This document shows positions 1-7,652 of a stretch of DNA of 13,632 nucleotides, in pieces. Source of the DNA: Baffinella frigidus (taxonomy: Eukaryota; Cryptophyceae; Cryptomonadales; Baffinellaceae). Made by a program: the position numbers and the translations under genes. The stretch is taken from NCBI GenBank assembly GCA_026770585.1, contig MU647042.1, forward strand, positions 81,489 to 95,120, read 5' to 3'. How positions within the stretch are numbered: position 1 is the first letter of the stretch; each line of letters starts with the position of its first letter. The notes below the pieces were generated by a model. It saw only the letters and a list, made by a program, of their open reading frames with translations. It was not told the DNA's origin and searched no databases.

Positions 1-4
1 CAAA

Positions 5-35
<31 letters not shown>

Positions 36-245
36 GAGGAGGCTACGCTGGAGGCGAGCATGCATGTGCTGGAGAACGGGGCGCAGCAGAAGGAGGAGGA
101 GCGCGAGGCTCTGGAGAGGAAGCAGGCTGATGCAGAGGAACACATGCGTGTGCTCGACCTCGCGATGGCGGATCTTGGGAAGAAGCAGAAGAAGACGAAG
201 ACAAAGGAGCAGACTAGCACAGCTGCGGTGGATGTGCCCGCGCAG
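1..245 (+). CDS. Exon of a Glu/Lys-rich coiled-coil protein (left end cut off)
   Basis: The frame with codons starting at 3, 6 and so on is open from the left edge to a splice donor at 246 (CAG then GTAATT). It reads Lys-Gly-Gly, then ten Glu codons, then a strongly charged helix-forming stretch (ENGAQQKEEEREALERKQA, then AEEHMRVLDLAMADLGKKQKKTK) and a small-residue tail ending in DVPAQ. Heptad-like spacing of Leu, Met and Ala among Glu/Lys/Arg suggests a coiled coil. Third codon positions are mostly G or C, unlike the A/C-rich repeats that follow. An ATG at 60 exists, but the frame is open upstream and codes for the poly-Glu run, so I treat 60 as internal. The intron is in phase 0 and the next segment at 419 continues in frame. 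I do not recognise the protein; poly-Glu coiled coils are too general for a family call. Confidence 0.65.
12..41 (+). repeat. (GAG)10 microsatellite coding poly-Glu
   Basis: Ten uninterrupted GAG codons, in frame with the exon at 1-245. The tract probably varies in length by slippage. Confidence 0.85.
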
Positions 246-418
246 GTAATTTCCCTTACGCCGAAACCCTCAACCCTGAAACCTAAACCCTAAATCCTGA
301 AACCTGAACCCTGAACCCTGAACCCTCAACCTCAAACCTCAAACCCTTCATGCTCAACCCTGAACACTCAACCCTCAACCCTGAATTCCAGACACTCAAT
401 CCTAAACCCTAAGTGCAG
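246..418 (+). other. Intron filled with telomere-like heptamers
   Basis: A 173-bp GT-AG intron in phase 0. The donor is GTAATT at 246 and the acceptor is AAGTGCAG ending at 418. Nearly all of it is degenerate 7-bp repeat (CCCTCAA, CCCTGAA, CCTAAAC and similar). The same five bases, GCAGG, lie across both borders (242-246 and 415-419), as would follow if the intron arose by an insertion that duplicated its target. The five bases alone could be chance, because AG/G is a common splice context. Confidence 0.6.
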
Positions 419-715
419 GAGGAGAAGAAGCAGTCTGCTGCTAAGTTGAAGAAGCCAGAGGAGGATGCTGCTCAACTTTGAACCCTGAGCCCTAGTCCCT
501 AATCTCTAATCCCTAAACCCTAGAACCCAAAGTCTCCTGAATCGTGAGCGGCTGCTCTGGCTTTTGCTCTTGGGGCAAAAGAGGCTGAGATTGGGGAGAG
601 GGAGAGTCTGAAACTGAGGGTGATAAGAGCATGTGCAGCCCGGTCCTTTATTGCAGAGCAGCGACTTAAAAGATTGTTGCAAGGGAATGCTGTTACACAT
701 GAGAAAACTCAGTAG
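419..715 (+). CDS. Second coiled-coil exon segment, interrupted by a heptamer block
   Basis: In phase with the first exon, 419-478 reads EEKKQSAAKLKKPEEDAAQL and then meets TGA at 479 inside telomere-like repeat. The same frame reopens at 548 and runs to TAG at 713. It reads ALAFALGAKEAEIGERES and then a basic helix-like part with RSFIAEQRLKRLLQGN. The segments share GCTGCTC at 467-473 and 551-557, exactly 84 bp apart. Removing one copy plus the intervening DNA joins them as PEEDAALAFALGAKEAE with no frame change, for about 70 codons. No GT-AG pair gives that exact join. The gene is therefore either broken by a recent insertion or spliced with unusual borders. TAG at 713 may be the true C-terminus. 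No family recognised. Confidence 0.5.
474..557 (+). repeat. Heptamer insertion with 7-bp target duplication
   Basis: From 474 to 550 there are 77 bp that divide exactly into eleven 7-bp units related to CCCTAAA (AACCCTG, AGCCCTA, ATCCCTA, AACCCTA), decaying at the right side. It is followed by the second copy of the GCTGCTC duplication. The block introduces the stop codon at 479. Confidence 0.65.
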
Positions 716-740
716 AACAAGCCGGCATGATAACTCCGCG

Positions 741-768
741 GATGCCCTTGCCCGAGGGCTAGGGCATC
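741..768. other. 28-nt hairpin
   Basis: GATGCCCT pairs with AGGGCATC. Inside, GCCC pairs with GGGC around a GA loop, with one T-T mismatch between the two stems. It lies just after the TAG at 713-715. It could be an RNA 3' structure or a chance palindrome. Confidence 0.45.
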
Positions 769-1100
769 CCCTGTCGGTAGCGACCCCGTCCTATCCTACC
801 ACTATGACCAGCATACCGTGAGAAGAACGGCCCGAGAAGCGCAGCCTTGAAAGCTAGCGCCGACCTCTCGCGCATGATCCCCTTGCCCATCCCCAGCGTT
901 GCCCCCGCCGAGATCAGCGAGCAGGCCTCCACACCCTCCTCTTCCTCGCCTCGTGCGAGCAGCTCTTCTCTGAGCCGCCCAATCTCCCCCCCGCGCGCCA
1001 TCTTGAGCAGTCGCCGTCCGAGATTAGGTAGGGAAATCATCGGAGTTCCCCGGATTGGACTCTTCGGAGAAGATCGAATCGAGGCTTGAGCTTGAGCCAT
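759..1100 (-). CDS. Weak 113-aa ORF, uncertain
   Basis: An ATG-started reverse ORF with a stop at 759. It has an Arg/Glu-rich middle (RGGEIGRLREELLARGEEEE) and Gly/Ala-rich flanks. The opposite strand is also open from 847 to 1089 with a Ser/Pro-rich reading (TPSSSSPRASSSSLS), so this GC-rich segment is open both ways and cannot be assigned. No splice signals or homologous neighbour help. The 716-1118 stretch otherwise shows nothing. Confidence 0.18.
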   Translation of the reverse strand: MAQAQASIRSSPKSPIRGTPMISLPNLGRRLLKMARGGEIGRLREELLARGEEEEGVEACSLISAGATLGMGKGIMRERSALAFKAALLGPFFSRYAGHSGRIGRGRYRQGMP

Positions 1101-1118
1101 TTCCTCCAGCCGCCCTGT

Positions 1119-1250
1119 ATCCCCTCTTCACGAGCCTCTGCACTGGAGAGCGAAATGCGATCCGAAAGCAAATATGCTTTCTCTGCAGTCCCTTCTACGG
1201 AAAGGCGTGTCGTTGGGCTATGTTGGGAGAAATTACAACCTAAAGGACCT
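1119..1250 (+). mobile_element. Dispersed 132-bp repeat R1, copy 1
   Basis: It matches the reverse complement of 7521-7652 over the same 132-bp length, at roughly 85-90% by eye, with a partial third copy at 7431-7495. It begins ATCCCCTCTTCACGAG and ends with AAAGGACCT. The centre forms a small hairpin (AAAGCA/TGCTTT). One frame is open in both long copies (CFLCSPFYG, then ACRWAMLGEI), but the differences between copies show no clear coding bias. Probably a short non-autonomous transposon or a fragment of one. Confidence 0.6.
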
Positions 1251-1872
1251 CAAGAGCCTCAAACCCGCTGCCGCGCTCTAGAGCTAGGACGAGACGCGAG
1301 CAAAGGATTTTCAAAACTTTCGGGCTCATCGAGGGGCTGTAAACGCGGTGATTTTTTTGGGCATGGTTTGCGCCAAATCGCAGTCAAAATGTTGATGTCC
1401 AGAGCGAAAGAGGAGCAGATTCTGGCCCCCCTCCCCAAATCTCAGATGAGCACTCGAAAAAAAGTTGACTTTTGGGGATCAACTTAAGGCAATTTGTGGG
1501 GCAGCACCCCCTTGGAGGAGTTGCGCCAAAAAGTTAGCTCCTCCACGCGAATTGAGAGGGCAAAACTAGCAACTGTGCGAATTTGAGATTTTTTCGCCCG
1601 AGGTATTCGGTCGAAAACCTCCCCTGCAGCGCTAGATTTGCACAGGAACACCCCCAAGGCGTGCTTCAATCGGAACGAGACCACCGCCAATCGCTCCGCC
1701 GTGGCCGATCTACCCTAGGGACATGTTCTCAGGGTCTGGGGTGCCCGCACCGAAACGTGGCGGGGAGAGAGGAAACAGTGATTTTGATGGTCAAATTGAT
1801 GGTCAAATTTTGGACCTCCAAAAAATCGACTTTCCCGAAAAGTCTCGAGAAAAGTGAAGCCACGTTCTAGAA
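1251..1872. other. No recognised feature
   Basis: About 620 bp of single-looking DNA. I see only a small inverted repeat at 1463-1485 (AAGTTGA/TCAACTT) and a short duplicated phrase at 1786-1809 (GATGGTCAAATT). ORFs here are under 135 codons, overlap on both strands and look random. Confidence 0.4.
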
Positions 1873-2340
1873 TCAGTGCCGAAAGTTGTTTAACGAATCC
1901 GGTCTCAAAAATTTGATCCGAAAATTTTCGCCCCGACCATAGGTCGGGTTTTTGGGCCCTTTCAACAGTAGTTTGAGACCCCTCAGCTCATCCAGGAAGC
2001 ATGGCCTTTCTGAAAAGCAGGATAAGTTCCGGTATCCACCTATGGCGGGAGACCTGCCTGATAATCTTGTGCTTGGTTGGCGCGACAGCGGTCGAGAGTC
2101 TGGACCCTGAACCAGGTGGTGAACGCTCCCAAGTTCAAATCTTCGGACCATAAGGAAGTGGCCTTCGAAACCCACAATCCAGGTCCAGATTCTGAACCTG
2201 GCTGTTACTCGTATGCTGAGTTGGCTCGACAGCGGCCGAGGGTCTGAAGCCTGAACCAGGTAGTCAATGTCCACGCAGAAGTTTGGCGCGTCAACATGCT
2301 TAGCCACTCGGAAAACTATGGAGAAGGTTCTGTGAGTCAA
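1873..2340 (-). CDS. 155-aa ORF with a 48-residue internal repeat, uncertain
   Basis: A reverse ORF ending at 1873; whether its first codon is a true start is not clear. It contains two related segments 144 bp apart and so in the same frame: DYLVQASDPRPLSSQLS and HHLVQGPDSRPLSRQPS. The DNA repeat lies at about 2077-2126 and 2221-2270. On the plus strand a 50-codon ORF from ATG 2001 to TAA 2151 reads like a short signal peptide (CLIILCLVGATAVES), so strand is undecided. It could be a retroelement relic. I do not recognise a domain. Confidence 0.2.
   Translation of the reverse strand: MTHRTFSIVFRVAKHVDAPNFCVDIDYLVQASDPRPLSSQLSIRVTARFRIWTWIVGFEGHFLMVRRFELGSVHHLVQGPDSRPLSRQPSTRLSGRSPAIGGYRNLSCFSERPCFLDELRGLKLLLKGPKNPTYGRGENFRIKFLRPDSLNNFRH
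1932..1953 (+). other. Perfect 7-bp hairpin followed by T5
   Basis: CCCGACC, loop ATA, GGTCGGG, then TTTTT. It has the shape of a bacterial-type terminator. In this eukaryotic setting it is more likely chance or a small RNA 3' end. No upstream RNA gene seen. Confidence 0.35.
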
Positions 2341-2439
2341 TTGTTGTGTCGTTGCTTAGGAGATACGCCAAGTTAGTGACAGCTTCTGGACTTCACCGGA
2401 GATGTTGCTCCTGGACTTTGAGACATGAGTAATCAAAAC

Positions 2440-3737
2440 TCTCAAGCCCAAAGCCCTAATCCTAAAATCCACATTGAAAACCCCAAATTCTAAATCCCGA
2501 ACCCTGGACTCTGAACCTTGAAGCCTAAACCCTGAATGCTCAACCCTTAATCTTGAATCTGACCCCAAATCCCAAACCCTCAACCCTCAACCCCAAACCC
2601 AAAATCATCAACCCTGAACCCTGAACCTTCAACCCTGAATTCAAAACCTCAAAACCTCAACCCTCAACCCTCAACCCTCGACCCTCAAGCCTAGACACTA
2701 AACACTCAACCCTCAAGCATCAACCCGAAACCCGAAACCCAAAACCCTAAACCATGGACCCTAAACCCTGAAACCTGACCCCTGAATTCTAAACCCCAAA
2801 CCCTAAACTCTCAACTCTGAATTCCACACCCTAAACCTTCAACCCTCAACCCTCAACCCTCAAAACTCAACACTGACCCTAAACCCAAGACACCAAACCC
2901 TGAACCCTCAGTCGTAAAACTTGAACCCTAAATCCTAAAGTCTAAACCCCACACCCTCAACCCCAAATCCCAAACCCTGAACTTTCAACTCTCAAGCCTA
3001 AACCCTAAATCCTAGACCCTAAATCCTAGACCCTAAACCCTAAATCCTGAACCCTGCATTTCAAACCCCAAACCCTGACTCCGAAATCCTGAATCCCACA
3101 CCCTCAAACCTAAACCCTCAACACTCAACCCTAAACCCTCAACCCTAAACCCTGTACCCTGAATCCTCAACCCTCAACCCCAGACCCTATACCCTCAACT
3201 CCCACCCCTGAACCCTGAACCCTGAACCCTAAATCCTAAACCCTGATCTGCAATCCTTGTACCCTCAACCCTTGACCCGAATTCCCTAGTTTCCAAATCA
3301 TGAATTCCAAACCCCAAACCCTAAACCCTAAACCCTAAACCCTAAACCCTAAATCCTAAATCCTAGATCCTCAACCCTAAAACCTAAACCTTAAACCCTC
3401 AACCCTAAACCCTAGACCCTAAACCCTAAACTCTCAACCCTAAACCCTCAACCCGAAACCCTAAACCCTAAACCCTCAACCCTAAACCCTGATTAGCGAA
3501 CCTTGAACCCTCAACCCCAAACCCTCAACCTTCAACCCTCAAGCCTAAACCTCAAACCCTCCTGACCTGCGAACCTTGAATCCTCAACCCTTCACCCGAA
3601 TACAATAGTTTTCAAATTATGAACTCCAAACCCTAGATTCAGACCGTAGAACCTGAGCCCTGAGCCCTGAACCCTAAACCCTGAATCTCAAACCCTAAAC
3701 CCTAAACCCTAAATTCTAAACTCTGAATCCTCAAACC
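2440..3737 (+). repeat. 1.3-kb degenerate telomere-like heptamer array
   Basis: An almost continuous 7-bp periodic repeat of the form CCCTNAA (CCCTAAA, CCCTGAA, CCCTCAA), with occasional slips of one or two bases and variants such as ATCCTAA and GTTTTCAA. The best-preserved patch is around 3310-3365, with five or six consecutive perfect CCCTAAA units. All units keep the C-rich strand on top. There is no gene in it. This is an interstitial array, not a chromosome end, because unrelated DNA follows on both sides. Confidence 0.9.
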
Positions 3738-4216
3738 CCCGATTTTGAGGCCAAAATCGAACTTTCCCGTCGCAAAGTGGATCAAAACGAGATTTGAGCT
3801 TTGGCTTCTTCCCCCCCCCATATCCGAACATTGTCGAATTCGAGTTGCGGAACGAAGCACCTCCAAACAGCGGACTTCGAAGAGATTTTTGGCATCCCTC
3901 CAGCGATAAGACTCAAGGCCTTACGGTGGTCACCCCACAGGGACATGGGGGGATTCCCATGGACTGAAAACGGAAACTTGTGCATGTTCTGCGCGAAAAT
4001 CCCTGGCCCGAAAATCCCTTCGTATCGCGCTGCGTGGCTTTGGTCCAAACCTTGATCCATAGATCAAGCCCCAGGCTCGATCTGATCCACTGCTCATCAC
4101 CTTGTTTTTGGAACGTGCAGCTCGAGAACACCACGTCTGTCTCACCCGCTCATTCATTTGGGCACCGTCGATAGTCACCGTCACCAAGATGCATCAGATC
4201 CGTAGGGTTCCTCGAG
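3738..4216. other. No convincing gene; weak ORFs on both strands
   Basis: Frames open on plus 3801-4055 (with GGFPWTENGNLCMFCAKI) and minus 3782-4060 overlap, and the plus one lacks an ATG start. The phrase GTGGATCAAA plus an A/T-rich tail near 3777 recurs near 7863, hinting at a shared repeat edge. I assign no product. Confidence 0.3.
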
Positions 4217-4280
4217 TTCCCAACATTTGCGGACACTGGAACATGGTTGGCAGAACAGCCATGCTTCCTTTCGGATCACA
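4217..4280 (+). repeat. Dispersed repeat R2, copy 1
   Basis: It contains TTCCCAACATTTGCGGACAC and, about 40 bp on, GCCATGCTTCCTTTCGGATC. The same two blocks in the same order recur at 5112-5174 and, more diverged, at 5768-5832. Confidence 0.5.
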
Positions 4281-5111
4281 TTCATGGGGATTATTGGAGC
4301 TTTTTTATGTAGCTCATGACCTGTCCGCAGGCCCCCGAGAAGATTGGATCAAACTCCCCAGGACATAAAGGATCTAAAGAAACCCGCAAACCTCCAGGCT
4401 CTAGAGAAGGCTGACAGAGGGCGATTCTGAATGATGCAAAACGAGGATGTATGGGATTTGGTTGCAGGTAAAGTTTTGGCGCCGAAATAGAAAGAACCTA
4501 CTACACTGGCGATTGCGATCAGTTCACAATTTGTGGCTCAAATCAACCACGTGTGGAAAACCCTCAGTTTTTTTGTCGGACACAATTACTTTTCCCGAAC
4601 CTTGAAAAATCATGGGGATGAGGAGTCGATTTCGACACATGAATTGCGCGTAGTACTAGTACGGGGGACAGTCTTTGTACTGTTTCCTATCTGCACAATT
4701 GCGGTGTGTGTTGAGGTAGGGATAGGAGGTGGTCTTGACTTTCATACTCTTGTGAGGTCCTGCAAAACCTAGCCTCGTGGAGAAGATGCGGGTTGGCCAT
4801 GTGGTTATCCATGAAGGTGTTTCCTGCTGAGACACGTCCCCCGTGGCGGTGCCCTGCCATCATGGCATCCGTGTTGGAGTCGATCAAGGCCTCAAGAGGC
4901 GTGTCTCGGATAGGCGCATGAATTACCTCAGGGCGGCCAGCTCCTCTCTTAGGTCGCCTAGATGTGTAAAGGCGGCATTTACTGGGACTAATTCAGTTCA
5001 CCCTGAAAAAAATCAAGGCGTGCCCCTTCTTCTTTTTTTGTCTCCTCTTTATCACCCGAAAGAGGCCCTGAATTTGCCCTTTAATCCTTCAGGTCCTTCA
5101 GATTCTTCGTG
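4281..5111. other. No assigned gene
   Basis: About 830 bp of non-heptamer DNA. The plus frame is open at 4843-5379 (178 codons, GTG at its left limit, first ATG at 4918), but it runs through repeat copy R2 and shows no domain, so I do not call it a gene. No splice pair is obvious. Confidence 0.3.
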
Positions 5112-5174
5112 TTTCCAACATAAGCGGACACTGGAAGTCATTTGCAAAAAAGCCACGCTTCCTTTCGGATCACA
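5112..5174 (+). repeat. Dispersed repeat R2, copy 2
   Basis: TTTCCAACATAAGCGGACAC, then GCCACGCTTCCTTTCGGATC after the same spacing as copy 1. The end (CTTTCGGATC) also resembles the middle of R1, so the two families may share ancestry. Confidence 0.5.
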
Positions 5175-5767
5175 CCAGGCCCCCCGGGGCAGAGGATCGC
5201 AGCAGAAATCGGCTAAAGGGTATCCCAATCGGGCATATGACGGCGTATCGATATCGATTTCTGGTCAGTCTGCACACCAGGATCACGCAAGTTTGCCAAA
5301 GGCCCATCTGGTATCCCATCATTCAGCTTACAGGAGCTTCAATCAGGGATACCTTAGATGTCAAACCAAACACATATAGAGATTTCCCCATGTGTACGGA
5401 TAAAGTGGGTGAGCAAAGGTTTTCCCCGATGTACATTGAGCGCGTGAGGATGGGATGTGGGTTTTGTGCACAGTCCCAGGACCACCAACCACAGCAACAG
5501 CTTTCATTCCCCGCCTTTCAATAAGGCTGCTTTAGTTCCCCTCCCCATCTCCTGTTCGGTGCATAGACTCGAGTGTCTCAGTTGTGAGTCTTCCGTCCTT
5601 CAGCTACGTGTCGTGTGCCCTCCCTCGCACAAAGCCGCCTCCCCAACCACACCCACAGCGCTCCCGCCCCCCCTCAGCGTCTCGCCCGTCCAGAATACCA
5701 TCTTCAGTCTCATAATGTGGTCGTCAGGGTTTAGGGCTGAGGGTTGTGGGGCCTTGAGTTTCTTTCA
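5175..5767. other. No assigned gene
   Basis: It holds a perfect 12-bp palindrome ATCGATATCGAT at about 5247-5258 and a Pro-rich open frame at about 5457-5837 without an ATG start near its left limit. Nothing else is recognised. Confidence 0.3.
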
Positions 5768-5832
5768 GCTCCCACCACATGCGGACACCGTAACTTATCC
5801 TGCAGAAAGGCCTGCAGAAAGGCCATGCTTCC
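5768..5832 (+). repeat. Dispersed repeat R2, copy 3 (diverged), with a short tandem duplication
   Basis: CTCCCACCACATGCGGACAC, then GGCCATGCTTCCGG. Between the blocks CTGCAGAAAGGC is repeated twice in tandem (about 5800-5824), which lengthens the spacer relative to copies 1 and 2. Confidence 0.4.
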
Positions 5833-6220
5833 GGTAAGTACAGGTGTCGTACTTCAGAGGGTTCTGCAATAAGTGTCTTTCTGTTTAGATTCAGGGCGCG
5901 AGTCAGAGTATTGAGCCTTAATGTTGTCGTGAATCAGTTTACCCCTTTTGCTTGTTCCTGTCGCTTTGACCTTTTCTTGAGTGATACACTTGCCCTATGA
6001 GCCTTCATACAAGGGTCGTCCTTCCCTCTTCTTCGTTGTTGATCTCGATGTAGGTCCTAAGTAGGCCCTCACGCCTTGAGTTGAGTGATACAAAAATCAT
6101 GAGCCTGCAGGAGGAGTGTCCTAAGCAGGCAGACAAGCGGGCGTTTCCAAGACAGCGCTGGCTGTAGGGCTTCGTAGGAGGCGCGTCGTGGCAAGTTTTA
6201 GAACGGTGTAGAACGAGAAG
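5833..6220. other. No gene seen; short imperfect duplication
   Basis: TTGAGTGATACA followed by ATGAGCCT occurs near 5977 and again near 6080, about 103 bp apart. Nothing else is recognised. Confidence 0.3.
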
Positions 6221-6259
6221 GTGGAGAACAAGACCTGTTTGAGTACCAGCACGGCCACC

Positions 6260-6550
6260 ATGTGTTCACCCCTACAGAGGCTATGTCTGCGTCTGACCAA
6301 GAGAGAGATCGTTCTGAATCAGGATCCAGAAGGTGCCAGCATGTCAGGGGGGACGGGGGGTTGCAGAGCGTCTATGTTTAAAGGAGGAGAGAACGAGTCG
6401 GAGCGTTTGATGATTTCACAGAAACTCGATGAATTCATGTTGGCATCCCCACCGAAGATACATGAGCGCGACTGCACGTCCACGCCCCTCACACGGTCGC
6501 ATCATCAAAGAGGGATTGTCCATTACAAGACCAGCGTGGCCACGAGCTAA
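6260..6550 (+). CDS. Possible small ORF, about 96 aa, unrecognised
   Basis: From ATG 6260 (context GCCACCATGT, a good eukaryotic start context) to TAA 6548. It reads as a mixed polar protein (for example MISQKLDEFMLASPPKIHER). There is no membrane segment, domain or repeat, and no neighbour on this strand. A stop lies in frame upstream, just before 6221. Its stop lies about 30 bp from the stop of the reverse gene at 6579, so the two would converge. It may be chance. Confidence 0.22.
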   Translation: MCSPLQRLCLRLTKREIVLNQDPEGASMSGGTGGCRASMFKGGENESERLMISQKLDEFMLASPPKIHERDCTSTPLTRSHHQRGIVHYKTSVATS

Positions 6551-6578
6551 AACCCCCCGCGGTTGCCAGCCACTGGGA

Positions 6579-7343
6579 TCAACAGCAGTAATCCCACTCT
6601 GGCTTTGCGCTGTTCCACTCGAGGTGGTGCGGGTTCCACCTCTCGTCTACGGAATCAGCCACTCGCCACAGGGCATCGCGGAAAGGCCTAATCCCTTGTC
6701 GTAAAGCTGGTGTTCGTAGCAGCCTCTGGGGAGGAGGACTCTCCGGTCCGGCGTTCTTGGACGTGGGCGTGCCGGGGGTCTCCCCTGTGTCGTCCTTGGG
6801 GGCGAGCACGGAGGGGGGCCCCGAGGTTCCCCAAGTGTGGTCCTGGGGGGTGCTGCCGGCGGGCTTGACAGGGCATTCGCGGACGAAACCCTCGGCAATT
6901 CTTGTCATAGTCATGGTGAATAGTTCCGTTTGCAGGCGGTTCAAAGACACGGCGCTCGCTTCCAAGGCCTGGGGAGACACCCAGGGGTGCCGTGCCAAGC
7001 TGGTGACGACGACTCCGTCGGTGTCGAAGGACTCATCCGAGGCAGACGACTCGTCTTTGGAGAGTCTGCAGAACCAGCTTTCACTGGTGGCGGGCGTCGT
7101 CTCCCCACTCAGGTCGTCCTCCTCGAGTACGCCTTGAAGAGACGCAAGCACCCTTTTCAGCAGTTCGACAGAGCGCTCCTTCTCCTCCATCCACTCGATC
7201 TTGAGGAGCAACTTGGTGTGCACGTCTTTCTCGTGCTCGATTCGCTCCTGCATGGCGTTGAGGCGCACAACCAACGCATTCTTCTCGCGATACAGCTCCG
7301 CCATCAGCTCCTTGACCGACTCGACGGACTCATCCTGACACAT
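6579..7343 (-). CDS. 254-aa coiled-coil protein, unrecognised
   Basis: The longest convincing intact frame in the window. ATG is at 7341-7343 on the reverse strand, with an in-frame TAG 21 nt upstream, and TGA is at 6579. Residues about 5-75 are a strong coiled coil (KELMAELYREKNALVVRLNA, then ERIEHEKDVHTKLLLKIEWM). Residues about 76-110 are acidic and Ser-rich (DESSASDESFDTDG), a likely disordered, phosphorylatable linker. Residues 111-155 may be another helix (LEASAVSLNRLQTELFTMTM). Next comes a Pro/Gly/Thr-rich stretch, then an Arg/Trp-rich C-terminus (FRDALWRVADSVDERW) ending in two Cys. No signal peptide or membrane segment. It could be an intronless gene or a single long exon. I recognise no family. 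GC-rich third positions support this strand over the opposing open frames. Confidence 0.7.
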   Translation of the reverse strand: MCQDESVESVKELMAELYREKNALVVRLNAMQERIEHEKDVHTKLLLKIEWMEEKERSVELLKRVLASLQGVLEEDDLSGETTPATSESWFCRLSKDESSASDESFDTDGVVVTSLARHPWVSPQALEASAVSLNRLQTELFTMTMTRIAEGFVRECPVKPAGSTPQDHTWGTSGPPSVLAPKDDTGETPGTPTSKNAGPESPPPQRLLRTPALRQGIRPFRDALWRVADSVDERWNPHHLEWNSAKPEWDYCC

Positions 7344-7430
7344 CTCCCCTGGCTTTTGCTTCTAGTACACAGTTCCTGAGAGATTTCTCAGATTGGTGCT
7401 TCGGTGCTTTGGCTCGTGCCAAAACATATG

Positions 7431-7495
7431 CCAACGACACGCCGTTCCGTAGAAGGGATCTGCAGAGAAAGCATTTTTGCTTTCGGATCGCGTTT
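7431..7495 (-). mobile_element. Repeat R1, partial copy
   Basis: It repeats the first half of the neighbouring copy 124 bp further on (CCAACGACACGCC, then AAAGCATTTTTGCTTTCGG) and stops at CGCGTTT. It is a truncated tandem copy of R1. Confidence 0.6.
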
Positions 7496-7498
7496 CGC

Positions 7499-7530
7499 CA
7501 AGGTCCTTTAGGTCCTTTTTAGGTCCTTGA
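7499..7530. repeat. AGGTCCTT short tandem repeat
   Basis: Three successive AGGTCCTT units, spaced 9 to 11 bp by runs of T, between the two R1 copies. The phrase recurs at about 7719-7733. R1 copy 1 also ends in AAAGGACCT, so this may be a terminal motif of R1. Confidence 0.5.
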
Positions 7531-7652
7531 AGTTTTAATTTCGCCCAACATAGCCCAACGACACGCCCTTCCGTAGAAAGGACTGCAGAGAAAGCATTTT
7601 TGCTTTCGGATCGCGTTTAGCTTTCCAGTGCAGAGGCTCGTGAAGAGGGGAT
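7521..7652 (-). mobile_element. Repeat R1, full-length copy 2
   Basis: The reverse complement aligns end to end with 1119-1250, both 132 bp. Together with the partial copy this gives three members in inverted positions, separated by about 6.3 kb. Confidence 0.6.

Noticed and set aside
1932-1953. Bacterial intrinsic terminator
   Set aside because: The hairpin plus T5 fits the shape, but the window has introns and no bacterial gene upstream.
2440-3737. True chromosome end
   Set aside because: The array is degenerate and continues into unrelated DNA on both sides, so it is interstitial in this window.
6757-7379. Plus-strand ORFs of 126 and 149 codons opposite the 254-aa gene
   Set aside because: They are shadows of the reverse coiled-coil gene. 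Their Leu/His-rich composition is what antisense of Glu/Lys/Arg coiled coil gives.
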